From Methylobacterium sp. DB0501 (GTDB lineage: Bacteria; Pseudomonadota; Alphaproteobacteria; Rhizobiales; Beijerinckiaceae): a stretch of DNA of 64,000 nucleotides. Position 1 is the first letter of the stretch, and each line of letters begins with the position of its first letter. The DNA lies in NCBI RefSeq assembly GCF_011043735.1, contig NZ_JAAKGV010000010.1, forward strand, positions 186,001-250,000, in the 5' to 3' direction. A model generated the notes under the pieces. It did no database searches, had not been told where the DNA came from, and worked only from the letters and a program-made list of their open reading frames with translations. A program made the translations under genes and the position numbers. Shown here piece by piece: positions 34,834-46,826 of the stretch.

Positions 34834-37083
34834 ATGGACGACATCCGCCAGCTCCTCCTCGCGGCCTTCGACGCCGAGCATCGCGAGCATCTCGCGGCGA
34901 TCCGTGCGGCCCTGGCCGAGGCCGAGGCGGGCCGGCCCGCGGACTGGAACGACGTCTTTCGCCGCGCCCACAGCCTGAAGGGCGCCGCGCGCGCCGTCGA
35001 CCTGCCGGCGGTGGAAGAGGTGGCCCATCGGCTGGAGGCGCTGTTCGACCGGGTGGTGCAGGGCCGCACCGGCCTCGACCGGGCGACCGCCGGGGTGGTC
35101 GACCTCGCCCTCGACCGGATCGAGGGCCTGGTCGCGGCCCTGCCCGAGACGCCCGAGCCCGCGGCGCCGGCGGACGCCATCGCGGCCCTCGACGCCTGCC
35201 TGTCCGGCGCGCCGATCCCGCAGGCGGAGCCGAAGCCGGAGCCGAAACCGGCGCCCGAACCCGCGCCGCAGGACGGGGCGGTCTCCTACCTGCGCATCGC
35301 CAGCGACCAGGTCGAGGCGCTGTCGAAGGCGGTGCACGACCTCACCGCGGTGCTCCAGGGCCAGGAGACGATCGGCGCCGCGGTGGCGAGCCTCGAATCC
35401 GGCGCCCGGAGTTTGCGGCGCAGCGCCGACACCGTGCAGGGGCGCACCGGCGAGATGGTGGCGCTCGCCCGCCGCCTGCGCGAGGCCGGCGACCCGGCGG
35501 GCACCGCCCTCGACGGCTTCGTCGACCGGGTGCGCCGCCTCGACGACGAGCTGCGGGGCGTGATCCGCGGCATCTCGGGACTCGCGCGGGTGCAGAGCCG
35601 CAGCACCGGCGCCGTCGACGGGGCGTTGCGCCGCCTGCGCGACGATGCCGACCGCCTGCTGCTGGTCCCGGCCGAGACGGTGTTCGGCGGCTACGGCCGG
35701 ATGGTGCGGGAGATCGCCCGCGAGGCCGGCCTCGCCGTGGAGGTACGGCTCCAGGGCCTCGACATCCAGGTCGATCGCGGCCTGCTCCAGGCGCTCAAGG
35801 ACCCGGTGCTTCACGCCCTGCGCAACACGATCAGCCACGGCGCCGAGCCGCCCGAGACGCGCCGGGCCCTGGGCAAGCCCGACGCGCTCTGCGTCACCCT
35901 GTCGGTCGCCTCGAAGGGCAGCCAGCTCGTCGTGACGATCCGCGACGACGGCCGCGGCCCGGACCTCGCCCGCATCCGCGAGACCGGCCGGCGCCAGGGG
36001 CTGGTGGAGCCCGGATCCGAGCCGGACCGGGACGCGACCCTCGACCTCGTCTTCGCGCCGGGCTTCTCCACCGCCGCCGCCGTGGACCGGATCGCCGGGC
36101 GCGGCATGGGCCTGTCGGTGGTGGCGGAGGCCGCGCGGACCTTGCGCGGCCGGGCGACCTTGCGGCCCGCCGAGCCGTTCGGTGCCGAGGTGACGGTCAC
36201 CGTGCCGCTCTCGGCCGCGCGCCAGCCGGTGCTGCTCGTCGAGGCGGCATTGCGGCCGGGCGAGGCGCGGCAGACCTTCGGCCTGCCGAGCGGCGCCGTC
36301 GCCGGGCTGCTGCGCCTCACTGACCGCGACCTCGCCTCCGTGGCGGGCGAACCGGCGGCACGGATCAAGCAGGGGGGACGGAACGTTGTCATTCCGCTCG
36401 TTCCCCTCGCGTCGCTCCTCGGATCCGGTGTCGCTCCCCTTCCCCTCCATGACGGCCTCGTCCGCGCCGTCCTGCTGCGCTGCGGCACCTCGTCCTGTGC
36501 GCTGGCCGTCGACCGGCTGCTCGACGTGCGCGTGCTCCTCGTCGGCCCGGCCCCGCCGCTCGGGGGCGATCCCGTGCTGATGTCCGGCACCGTCATGCTC
36601 GCCGACGAGACCCCCGCCCTGGTGCTCGACCCCGAAGGCCTGTGCGTCCGGGCCCGCGCCGGCGGCCTGGTGGCGGCCTCGCCCGCCTCCGGTCCGGAGC
36701 GCCGGGCGAAGCGCACCCGCACGGTGCTGGTGGTCGACGATTCGATCACCACCCGGACCCTGGAGAAGAGCATCCTGGAGGCGCATGGCTACCGGGTCTT
36801 CGTCTGCGTCGACGGCCAGGATGCCCTCGACCGGCTGCGCCGGGACGGAACGGAGGTGGACGTGGTGGTGGCCGACGTCGAGATGCCGCGCCTCGACGGG
36901 TTCGGCCTGCTCCGGGCCCTCAAGGCGGATCCGGGCTTGACGCGGCTGCCGGTGATCCTGATGACCTCCCGCGGCGATCCCGCCGACATCCGCCGCGGCC
37001 TCGATCTCGGGGCCGACGCCTACCTCACCAAGCAGAAGTTCGACCAGCGCGAGCTTCTCGACACGATCGGTCAGCTGCTGTGA
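34834..37083 (+). CDS. Hybrid chemotaxis kinase CheA-REC (WspE-like)
   Basis: A 749-residue hybrid kinase. Domains in order: HPt with phospho-acceptor H46 (FRRAHSLKGAA), Pro-rich linker, dimerisation helices, HATPase (HALRNTISHGAE, RDDGRG, GRGMGLSVVAEA), CheW-like P5 domain (QTFGLPSGAVAGLL), and a C-terminal receiver with D681 in VVADVEMPRLDG. The built-in receiver may act as a phosphate sink or intermediate, since no separate CheY gene is present in the operon. The CheA-REC form is typical of Wsp and Frz-like systems. It starts 9 bases after the receptor gene and overlaps cheB by 4 bases. Confidence 0.93.
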   Translation: MDDIRQLLLAAFDAEHREHLAAIRAALAEAEAGRPADWNDVFRRAHSLKGAARAVDLPAVEEVAHRLEALFDRVVQGRTGLDRATAGVVDLALDRIEGLVAALPETPEPAAPADAIAALDACLSGAPIPQAEPKPEPKPAPEPAPQDGAVSYLRIASDQVEALSKAVHDLTAVLQGQETIGAAVASLESGARSLRRSADTVQGRTGEMVALARRLREAGDPAGTALDGFVDRVRRLDDELRGVIRGISGLARVQSRSTGAVDGALRRLRDDADRLLLVPAETVFGGYGRMVREIAREAGLAVEVRLQGLDIQVDRGLLQALKDPVLHALRNTISHGAEPPETRRALGKPDALCVTLSVASKGSQLVVTIRDDGRGPDLARIRETGRRQGLVEPGSEPDRDATLDLVFAPGFSTAAAVDRIAGRGMGLSVVAEAARTLRGRATLRPAEPFGAEVTVTVPLSAARQPVLLVEAALRPGEARQTFGLPSGAVAGLLRLTDRDLASVAGEPAARIKQGGRNVVIPLVPLASLLGSGVAPLPLHDGLVRAVLLRCGTSSCALAVDRLLDVRVLLVGPAPPLGGDPVLMSGTVMLADETPALVLDPEGLCVRARAGGLVAASPASGPERRAKRTRTVLVVDDSITTRTLEKSILEAHGYRVFVCVDGQDALDRLRRDGTEVDVVVADVEMPRLDGFGLLRALKADPGLTRLPVILMTSRGDPADIRRGLDLGADAYLTKQKFDQRELLDTIGQLL

Positions 37084-38149
37084 GCCCGCCTATCCGCGTC
37101 ATGCTGGTGGAGGATTCGCTGGTGGTGCGCCAGCTCCTCGCCCACATCGTCAGTCGCGACCCGCGCCTGGCCCTCGCGGCGGCCGTCGATTCCGGCGAGG
37201 AGGCCCTGCGGGAGATCCACCGGGTCCAGCCCGACGTGATCTCGATGGATATCCGCCTGCCGGGCATCGACGGGCTGGAGACCACCCGGCGGATCATGGC
37301 CGAGCGGCCGACCCCGATCGTGGTCGTGGCCGACGCGATCGAGGATTCCTCGCTCAAGATCTCGATGAACGCCCTGCGGGCCGGCGCCCTCAGCGTGGTC
37401 GAGAAGCCGGTCGGCACCGGGCATCGCGCCTACGAGGCGATCGCCGACCAGATCTGCACCCAGCTGCGGATCATGAGCCAGGTGCCGGTGATCCGGCGCC
37501 GGCCGATCGGCGCCGAGCGCCTCTCGCGCGGCGAAGCGCCCCGGGAGGAGGTCCGCGGGACGATTCCCGCGACCCAAGCCCCGAGCGTGCTGGCGGTGGC
37601 GGCCTCGACCGGCGGGCCGCCGGCCTTCGCCAAGCTGCTCGGCGCCCTGCCGGCGGGTTTCCCGCTGCCGATCCTGCTGGTCCAGCACATGGGCGCGGCC
37701 TTCATGGAGGGCTTCGCCGACTGGCTCAACGGCGTCGTGCCGCTCACCGTCGTCATCGCCGGCGAGGGCGTGCGGCCCCTGCCCGGCCACGTCTACGTCG
37801 CACCGGGCGACCGCCACCTGACCCTCGGCCCCGGCGGATTGCTGACCCTCCTCGACGAGCCGCCGCTGGGCGGCCAGCGCCCCTCCGCGACGATGCTGTT
37901 CCGCTCGGTCGCCCGCCAGGCCGGCCCCCGGGGCTTCGGCGTGCTCCTCACCGGCATGGGCGAGGACGGCGCCGCCGGCCTCCTCGACATGCACCTCGCG
38001 GGCGCCGCCACCATCGCCGAGCACGAGAGCTCGGCGGTGGTCTACGGCATGCCGGCGGCGGCGGTCCGGCTCAAGGCCGCCGGCAGCGTGCTCCCCCTCG
38101 ACCTGATCGCCCCACGCATCCTGCGGGCGGTGCAGCCGGGCCTGTCCCC

Positions 38150-38153
<4 letters not shown>
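37080..38153 (+). CDS. cheB: Chemotaxis response regulator methylesterase CheB (WspF-like)
   Basis: A 357-residue CheB: an N-terminal receiver with D57 (ISMDIRLPGIDG), a linker, then the methylesterase domain with catalytic S176 in AASTGGPPA, H203 in QHMGA and D296 in GMGEDGAAG. Phosphorylation by the upstream CheA kinase should activate removal of receptor methyl groups, opposing CheR. The start is a GTG (GTGA) overlapping the cheA stop, and the stop overlaps the next gene's ATG, so coupling is tight. Confidence 0.93.
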
Positions 38154-39999
<1,846 letters not shown>

Positions 40000-40003
<4 letters not shown>

Positions 40004-41931
40004 GCGTGGGCGTGACGAGCGGGGCATCGAAGCCGGCGGTGCGCGGTACCATCCTGGCGGTCGACGACGAGCCGGACATCCTGGTCGCCCTCGAGGACCT
40101 GCTCGAGGACGAGTACCGGGTGCTCACCACCAGCCGGCCGGCCGAGGCCCTGGAACTGATCGCCGCCGAGCCGGACATCGACGTCATCCTCTCGGACCAG
40201 CGCATGCCGGGCCTGACCGGCGACGCGCTGCTGGCCCGGGCGCGGGAGATCTCGGACGCGCAGGCGATCCTGCTCACCGGCTATGCCGACATCTCGGCGG
40301 TGGTCTCGGCCCTCAACCGCGGCGGCATCACCGGCTACGTCACCAAGCCCTGGGACCCGTCGCTGCTCCGCAACGCGGTGCGCAGCGCCTACGAGCGCCA
40401 CCGCCTCGCCCGAGAGCTCGCCACCGAGCGCGCCCTGCTGCGCGGCCTCCTCGACCATGCCGGCGACGCGATCGCCTTCAAGGACACGGGCGGGCGCTTC
40501 CTGCGCCTCAACACCCGCATGGCCCGGCGCCTGGGGGCGCCCTCGGTCGAGGCCTGCCTCGGCCGCCGCGAGACCGAGTTCGCCGTCCCGGGAAGCGAGG
40601 ACGCAGAGGCCGCCGACCGGGCCGCCATCGCGTCCGGCGTGCCGACGGAGATCGTGGTGGGCGGCGCCGAGGCGGCGCAGGCCGCGCCCGGCGAGACCTG
40701 GAGCCAGGTCACCCGGGTGCCGATCCGCGACGAGGCCGGCGCCGTCGTCCACCTCGCGGTGATCGCCCGCGACATCACCGAGCAGCGCCAGCTCGAATTG
40801 CGCCTGCGCCAGGCCGACAAGATGCAGGCGCTCGGCACGCTCGCGGGCGGCGTCGCGCACGACTTCAACAATTTGCTCACGGCGATCCTGGGCAGCCTGG
40901 AACTCGCCCTGCCGAAGGTGGCGGGCGACGCCCGCCTGTCGCGCCTGATGACCAACGCCACCCAGGCGGCGCAGCGCGGCGCGGCGCTGACCAAGCGCCT
41001 CCTCACCTTCAGCCACCGCCGCGACCTCCAGGCCCGCGTCGTCGACCTCAACGCGGTGATCCGCGGCATGGACGACCTGCTCGGGCGCAGCTTGGGGGGC
41101 TTCGTGCAGGTCGAGCACGATTTGAGCGAGCACCTGTGGCCCGCCAAGGTCGATCCCGACCAGCTCGAACTCGCGATCCTCAACCTCTGCATCAACGGCC
41201 GCGACGCGATGCCGGAGGGCGGGATCGTCGCCCTCTCGACCCACAACGAGACGGTCTCCGGCAGCACCGACCCGAACCTGCAGGATCCGAACCTGAAACC
41301 CGGCGATTACGCGGTGATCGCGATTCGCGACACCGGTACCGGCATCCCACCGGAGATCCTGGGCAGGGTGTTCGAGCCGTTCTTCACCACCAAGGGCGTC
41401 GGCCAGGGCACGGGCCTCGGCCTCGCCATGGTGTTCGGCCTCGTCCAGCAATCGGGCGGCACGATCCGCATCGACAGCGAGGTCGGGCGCGGCACCACGG
41501 TGATGCTCTACCTGCCGCGCTCCCGCGAGGCGGTGGAGGGGACGGCGGCGGTCAGGAGCGTGCCGGCACCGGCGACGCGCCGGGCCCGCATCCTGGTCGT
41601 CGACGACGATACCCAGGTCCGCCACGTCACCGCGTCGTTCCTGAACGGCTTCGGCTACGACGAGGCCGAGGTCGCGAGCGGCGAGGCGGCCCTGGAGCGC
41701 CTGGAGGCGGAGCGGTTCGATCTGGTGGTCGCCGACCTGGCGATGCCGGGCATGAGCGGGATCGACCTCGCCGAGGAAGTGCGCCGGCGCTGGCCCTCCC
41801 TGCCCTTCCTGCTCGTCACCGGCCACGCCGAGGCGGCCCGGATCCCGGCGGATTTCTCGGTGCTGGAGAAGCCCTTCCCCTCCGCCGACCTGGCAGCGCG
41901 GGTGGCAGGCCTGCTCAAGCCGGAGGGGTGA
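40000..41931 (+). CDS. Hybrid histidine kinase REC-PAS-HisKA-HATPase-REC
   Basis: A 643-residue cytosolic kinase: N-terminal receiver with D66 (LSDQRMPGLTG) and Lys in VTKPWD, a PAS domain (about 145-275, DHAGDAIAFKDTGGRFL to ARDITEQRQLE), HisKA with H287 (GGVAHDFNNLLTAI), an ATPase ending FEPFFTTKGVGQGTGLGLAM, and a C-terminal receiver with D579 (VADLAMPGMSG). The first receiver resembles RpfG/HupR-type receivers, and the kinase core is of the blind-sensor NtrB-like type. It overlaps the previous kinase gene by 4 bases and ends the operon. No DNA-binding or GGDEF output is encoded here. Confidence 0.92.
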
Positions 41932-42249
41932 GCCCCGACATCGGGTCCGTCCGGTCCAGGCGACATCCATCCTGATCCCGCCCGTGGCCTGGTCCTGAGG
42001 GGTCGGCGATCGGCTGCCCTCGAAGGCGGGCCCCCTTCGAGGCCGCCGCAGCCCGCGGCATCGAGGACGAGGTCGCGGAAGGGACAAGTGACGTGTGTCT
42101 CACCGACGGCACGGCCGGACAAATCGGTTTGCCCTCCGCACTTGTTCACGCTTGCGTCAGCAAGTTTTGCGAAGTGTTGCCTCACGATTGCCGAACGGTC
42201 GTCTGCACCGTAAGGCAGCGGCGCGCCTGCCGAAGAGTGTGACACGGAC
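41932..42249. other. Intergenic region with hairpin (end of chemosensory operon)
   Basis: CCTCGAAGG (42018-42026) and CCTTCGAGG (42034-42042) form a perfect 9-bp stem about 90 bases after the last kinase gene; it lacks a T-run but may help end the operon. The stretch 42110-42200 is less GC-rich and probably holds the promoter of the RND pump genes, though no confident box was found. Confidence 0.45.
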
Positions 42250-43476
42250 ATGCCCCGGACGCTGAGACCGAGCCTTCAGATCGTCGTCCTGGCCGTCTTG
42301 GCCGCGGGCGCAATCCTTGCCTACACAACCTTCCGTCCCGCCCACCGCCAGGAGGCGATCGCCACCTTCGCGGACGTGCCGGTGAAGCCGGGGGGGCCCA
42401 AGGCCTTCACCCTGACGGCGTCCCAGCTCGCCACCGTGTCGAGCGAGCCCGTCGTGAAGCGCCGGTTCTTCGAGGAGATCGCCACCGAGGGCAAGATCGG
42501 GGTCGACGAGTACATGGCGACGCCCGTCTTCTCGCCCTATCCGGGCCGGGTCATCGCGATCTTCGCCCGCACCGGTGACCAGGTGAAGCGCGGCCAGCCG
42601 TTGTTCTCGGTCCAGGCCAACGAGATGGTGCAGGCCCAGAACGACTATCTCGCGGCGCTCAACGTCCTGAACAAGAGCCGCTCGCAGCTGACCTTCGCGC
42701 AGGCCGCCGAGAAGCGCCAGCGCGACCTCTACGAGACCCGCACCACCACCTTGCGCGAGTTGCAGGTCGCGCAGAACGACCTCACCTCCGCCACCAACGA
42801 CAACCGCACCGCCGAGGTCGGGCTCGAGGCGGTGCGCAACCGCCTGCGCATCCTCGGGCTTCGCGACGAGGACATGGCGGCCCTCCAGAAGGGCTCGGCG
42901 ATCAACCCCGACACCCCGATCAACGCGCCGCTCAGCGGCACCATCATCCAGCGCAAGATCGGCCCGGGCCAATATGTCGGCTCGGGCGGCGAGCCGTCCT
43001 ACATCATCGGCGACCTGTCGAAGGTCTGGCTCATCGCGCAGCTGCGCGAGGCCGATGCGGCCAAGGTCGAGATGGACGAGAAGATCACCTTCCGCGTCCC
43101 GGCCCAGCCGGACCGCACCTTCGAGGGCCGGATCAACTTCATCGGCACCTCGGTCGATCCGGCGACCCGGCGCATCACCGTGCGGGCCGAGATCGACAAC
43201 CGCCAAGGCCTGCTCAAGCCCGAGATGTATGCCAGCGTCCGCATCATCAACGAGCGCGAGAGCCTGTCCCACGCCGTGCCCCGCGCCGCGGTGATCCTGG
43301 AGGGCAACAAGGCCAGCGTCTGGGTGCTGCGGCCCGACAACTCGGTCCAGAGCCGCCCGGTCCGGGCCGGCATCGTCGACGGCTCCACCGTCGAGATCCT
43401 CGACGGCCTGGCGGAGGGCGAGCGGGTGATCTCCCGCGGCTCGCTCTTCATCGACCGCATGTCGACCCAGAGCTGA
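42250..43476 (+). CDS. RND efflux periplasmic adaptor subunit (CusB/CzcB-like)
   Basis: A 408-residue membrane-fusion protein with an N-terminal membrane anchor (about 9-26), a lipoyl/biotinyl-like half motif (VFSPYPGRVIAIFARTGDQV), a long alpha hairpin (about 130-205), the second half motif INAPLSGTIIQRKIGPGQYV, and a beta-barrel with TSVDPATRRITVRAEIDN. It should connect the inner-membrane pump encoded 43 bases downstream to an outer-membrane channel. That channel is not encoded nearby. No Met- or His-rich metal-binding tail is present. Confidence 0.88.
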   Translation: MPRTLRPSLQIVVLAVLAAGAILAYTTFRPAHRQEAIATFADVPVKPGGPKAFTLTASQLATVSSEPVVKRRFFEEIATEGKIGVDEYMATPVFSPYPGRVIAIFARTGDQVKRGQPLFSVQANEMVQAQNDYLAALNVLNKSRSQLTFAQAAEKRQRDLYETRTTTLRELQVAQNDLTSATNDNRTAEVGLEAVRNRLRILGLRDEDMAALQKGSAINPDTPINAPLSGTIIQRKIGPGQYVGSGGEPSYIIGDLSKVWLIAQLREADAAKVEMDEKITFRVPAQPDRTFEGRINFIGTSVDPATRRITVRAEIDNRQGLLKPEMYASVRIINERESLSHAVPRAAVILEGNKASVWVLRPDNSVQSRPVRAGIVDGSTVEILDGLAEGERVISRGSLFIDRMSTQS

Positions 43477-43519
43477 CGCGCCCTCCCCTCCGATCCCGCC
43501 TCTTTCCCGGACAATTGCC

Positions 43520-46500
43520 ATGACCGGCCTCGTCGGCCTCGCGCTGCGCCAGCGCGCCCTCGTCGTCCTGGCCTTCGTGGCCCTGATGGTCGGCGGGCTC
43601 GCGGCGTTCCAGAGCCTCAACATCGAGGCCTATCCCGACCCGACGCCGCCGATGGTGAACGTCATCACCCAGGCGCCGGGCCTCTCGGGCGAGGAGATCG
43701 AGCGCTACATCACGGTGCCGATCGAGGTCATCACCTCCGGCCTGCCCGACCTGAAGCAGGTCCGGACCGTCTCGCTCTACGGCCTGTCCGACGTGAAGCT
43801 GCAATTCGGCTTCGCCAACAGCTACCGCGAGGCCGAGCAGCAGGTGCTCAACCGGCTGGCCCAGCTCGATACGCTGCCGAACGGCGCCAAGCCGACGATC
43901 TCGCCGGTGAGCCCGATCGGCGAGATCTTTCGCTACAAGCTCGTCGCGCCGGAGGGCTACAGCGTCCTCGACCTGAAGACGCTGCAGGACTGGGTGCTGC
44001 GCAAGCGCTTCCGCGCCGTGCCGGGCGTGATCGACGTGATCGGCTGGGGCGGCAAGACCAAGACCTTCGAGATCGGCGTCGACCTCGACCGGCTGATGGC
44101 CCATGGCCTGACCCTCTCGGGCGTGGTCAAGACCCTCAACGACAGCAACCTCAATGTCGGCGGCAACCGCATCACCCTGGGGAGCCAGTCCGCGGTGGTG
44201 CGCGGCGTCGGCCTGATCCGCTCGGTCGACGACATCGGCGAGACGGTCCTGTCGCAATCGGGCGGCGCCCCGGTCCTGGTGAAGGATGTGGCCACCATCA
44301 CCATCGGCCACCAGCCGCGCCTCGGCATCGCCGGCATGAACGACGACGACGACATCGTCCAGGGCATCGTGCTGATGCGGCGGGGCGAGCGCTCGACCCC
44401 GTCGATCGAGGCTGTAAAGGCCGAGGTCGCCCGGATCGAGGCGGCCGGCCTCCTGCCGCCGGGCGTGCGCATCGAGCGCATCTACGACCGCGCCGACCTG
44501 ATCGCCGTCACCACCCACACCGTCCTGCACAACATGATGGTCGGGATCCTGCTGATCCTGGTGGTGCAGTGGCTCTTCCTCGGCAACCTGCGCAGCGCGA
44601 TCATCGTCGTGGCGACGATCCCCTTCGCGCTGTTCTTCGCCGTCATCATCCTGGTGGTGCGGGGCGAATCGGCCAACCTCCTGTCGGTCGGGGCGCTCGA
44701 TTTCGGCCTGATCGTCGACGGCACCGTCATCATGGTCGAGGCGATCTTCCGCCGGCTCTCGGGCCACGGCCCGGCGCTGCCGCAGGGGCTCGCCGGCGCC
44801 AAGGGGATGCCGAGGAAGCTCGGGCTGATCTCCCTCGCCTCGTCCGACGTCAGCCGCTCGATCGTCTTTGCCGCCATCATCATCGTCACCGGCTTCCTGC
44901 CGCTGTTCACGCTGTCGGGAGTCGAGGGCAACATCTTCGGGCCGATGGCCCAGACATATGCCTATGCGCTGGCCGGGGGCCTCATCGCCACCTTCACGGT
45001 GACGCCGGTCCTCTCCGCCTACCTGCTGCCGGATCACATCCACGAGGTCGAGACGCTCCTGGTCCGGATCCTCGACCGGGCCTACCGGCCGGTGATCCGG
45101 GCGGCCCTCGCCCACCGCACCCTGACGCTGGGCCTCGCCGCCCTGATCGGCCTCGGCGTGGCGGTGGAGGGGCGCAACCTCGGCCTCGAATTCCTGCCGA
45201 AGCTCGAGGAGGGCAACCTCTGGATCCGCGCCACCATGCCGGCGACGATCTCGCTCGAGGAGGGCAACCTCTACGTCAACCGGATCCGCCGGGTGATCGC
45301 CGAGGTTCCGGAGGTCGAGCGGGTGGTCTCGCAGCACGGCCGGCCCGACGACGGCACCGACGCCGCCGGCTTCTTCAACGGCGAGTTCTTCGCGCCTTTG
45401 AAAGCCGCCGAGCAATGGCGCGAGGGCATGACCAAGGACGCGATGACCGGCGCCCTGCTGGAGCGCCTGCGCACCGAGTTCCCGGGCGTCGAGTTCAACC
45501 TGTCGCAATACCTCCAGGACAACGTCGCCGAGGCGGTCTCCGGCATCAAGGGCGAGAACTCGTTCAAGGTGTTCGGGCCCGACCTGCAGACGCTCACCGA
45601 CGTGGCGCGCCAGGTCGAGGCGGTTCTCAAGCGCGTGCCCGGCGTGACCGATCTCGGCGTCTTCACCTCGCTCGGCCAGCCGACGGTGCAGATCAACGTC
45701 GACCGCACCCGGGCGGCCCGCTACGGCCTGACCCCCGGCGACATCAACACCACGGTGCGCACCGCCATCGGCGGCGACGCCGCGGGCGAGCTCTACGACA
45801 CCGGCAGCGAGCGCCACTACCCGATCGTCGTGCGCCTCGCCTCGCAGTACCGCCAGAGCGTCCGCGCCATCCGCGAGCTGCGCATCGCCGGCCAGAACCA
45901 GAACGGCGTGACCGTCCAGATCCCGCTCAGCGCCGTCGCCGATGTCGAGCTGGTCTCGGGGCCGGCCTACATCTACCGCGAGGGCCAGGAGCGCTACCTG
46001 CCGGTGAAGTTCAGCGTGCGCGACCGCGACCTCGGCAGCACCATCATCGAGGCCCGCGAGCGGGTGGCGCAGGAGGTCAAGCTGCCGCCGGACTACCGGC
46101 TCGAACTCGTCGGCGAGTTCAACAACATGCAAGGGGCGCTCGCCCGCCTCTCGGTCACCGTGCCGCTGGCGATCCTGCTGATCGCGGTGCTGCTCTTCGT
46201 GAATTTCGGCTCGCTGATCGACACGCTGCTGGCGCTCAGCGTGATCCCGATGGCGGTGGCCGGCGGCATCGTGGCGCTCGCCGTCACCGAGACGCCGTTC
46301 TCGGTCTCGGCGGCGATCGGCTTCATCGCGCTCCTCGGCATCGCCGTGATGGACGGCATCATCGTGCTCACCCACTACAACGCGCTGCTCGCCCGCGGCG
46401 AGGACCGGGCCGAGGCGATGCTGAAGACCTGCCATACCCAGATGCGCCCGGTGGTGATGACCTGCGTCGTCGCCGGCGTCGGCCTGCTGCCCGCCGCCTT

Positions 46501-46693
46501 CTCGGCCGGGGTCGGCTCGCAGGTGCAGAAGCCGCTGGCCCTGGTGGTGGTCGGCGGCATGAGCCTGGCGCCGATCCTGATCCTCATCATCCTGCCGGTG
46601 CTGGTCCTGCTCTTCTCCCGGCGGCGGCCGGCGCCGGTCCACGCCGCGGCGGAGCCGGGCGCGCCGGCACCGGCCGGAGCGGCGATGCATTGA
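43520..46693 (+). CDS. Heavy-metal-efflux RND pump (CusA/CzcA family)
   Basis: A 1057-residue inner-membrane proton antiporter with twelve transmembrane helices and two large periplasmic loops. The family's proton-relay triad sits in TM4: D394, D400 and E407 in DFGLIVDGTVIMVEA, with the same spacing as D402/D408/E415 of CzcA. The CzcA consensus ends VEN, here VEA. The porter region keeps typical blocks (PDPTPPMVNVITQAPGLS, YSVLDLKTLQDWVLR). Metal type cannot be told from the motif alone. The AraC-type regulator 133 bases downstream might control it. Confidence 0.9.
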   Translation: MTGLVGLALRQRALVVLAFVALMVGGLAAFQSLNIEAYPDPTPPMVNVITQAPGLSGEEIERYITVPIEVITSGLPDLKQVRTVSLYGLSDVKLQFGFANSYREAEQQVLNRLAQLDTLPNGAKPTISPVSPIGEIFRYKLVAPEGYSVLDLKTLQDWVLRKRFRAVPGVIDVIGWGGKTKTFEIGVDLDRLMAHGLTLSGVVKTLNDSNLNVGGNRITLGSQSAVVRGVGLIRSVDDIGETVLSQSGGAPVLVKDVATITIGHQPRLGIAGMNDDDDIVQGIVLMRRGERSTPSIEAVKAEVARIEAAGLLPPGVRIERIYDRADLIAVTTHTVLHNMMVGILLILVVQWLFLGNLRSAIIVVATIPFALFFAVIILVVRGESANLLSVGALDFGLIVDGTVIMVEAIFRRLSGHGPALPQGLAGAKGMPRKLGLISLASSDVSRSIVFAAIIIVTGFLPLFTLSGVEGNIFGPMAQTYAYALAGGLIATFTVTPVLSAYLLPDHIHEVETLLVRILDRAYRPVIRAALAHRTLTLGLAALIGLGVAVEGRNLGLEFLPKLEEGNLWIRATMPATISLEEGNLYVNRIRRVIAEVPEVERVVSQHGRPDDGTDAAGFFNGEFFAPLKAAEQWREGMTKDAMTGALLERLRTEFPGVEFNLSQYLQDNVAEAVSGIKGENSFKVFGPDLQTLTDVARQVEAVLKRVPGVTDLGVFTSLGQPTVQINVDRTRAARYGLTPGDINTTVRTAIGGDAAGELYDTGSERHYPIVVRLASQYRQSVRAIRELRIAGQNQNGVTVQIPLSAVADVELVSGPAYIYREGQERYLPVKFSVRDRDLGSTIIEARERVAQEVKLPPDYRLELVGEFNNMQGALARLSVTVPLAILLIAVLLFVNFGSLIDTLLALSVIPMAVAGGIVALAVTETPFSVSAAIGFIALLGIAVMDGIIVLTHYNALLARGEDRAEAMLKTCHTQMRPVVMTCVVAGVGLLPAAFSAGVGSQVQKPLALVVVGGMSLAPILILIILPVLVLLFSRRRPAPVHAAAEPGAPAPAGAAMH

Positions 46694-46826
46694 TCGGGTA
46701 CGACGCGCCGCCCCGGACCGATCGGGCGACGGGGCAGCGGCGAATGTCGAGTGTCGCCCGAACGACACTGGCCGGGCGCGCAACAGGAGCTAACATCGAC
46801 CGGTTTCTCGAACCGGCAGCCTAGCC

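Noticed and set aside
32779..36786. A 1335-codon minus-strand frame across the MCP and CheA genes
   Set aside because: Repetitive His/Arg/Leu/Gly-rich shadow of well-identified plus-strand genes; no ribosome site or domain.
43448..46783. A 1111-codon minus-strand frame opposite the RND pump
   Set aside because: Shadow of the CusA-like gene, charged low-complexity sequence with no recognisable fold.
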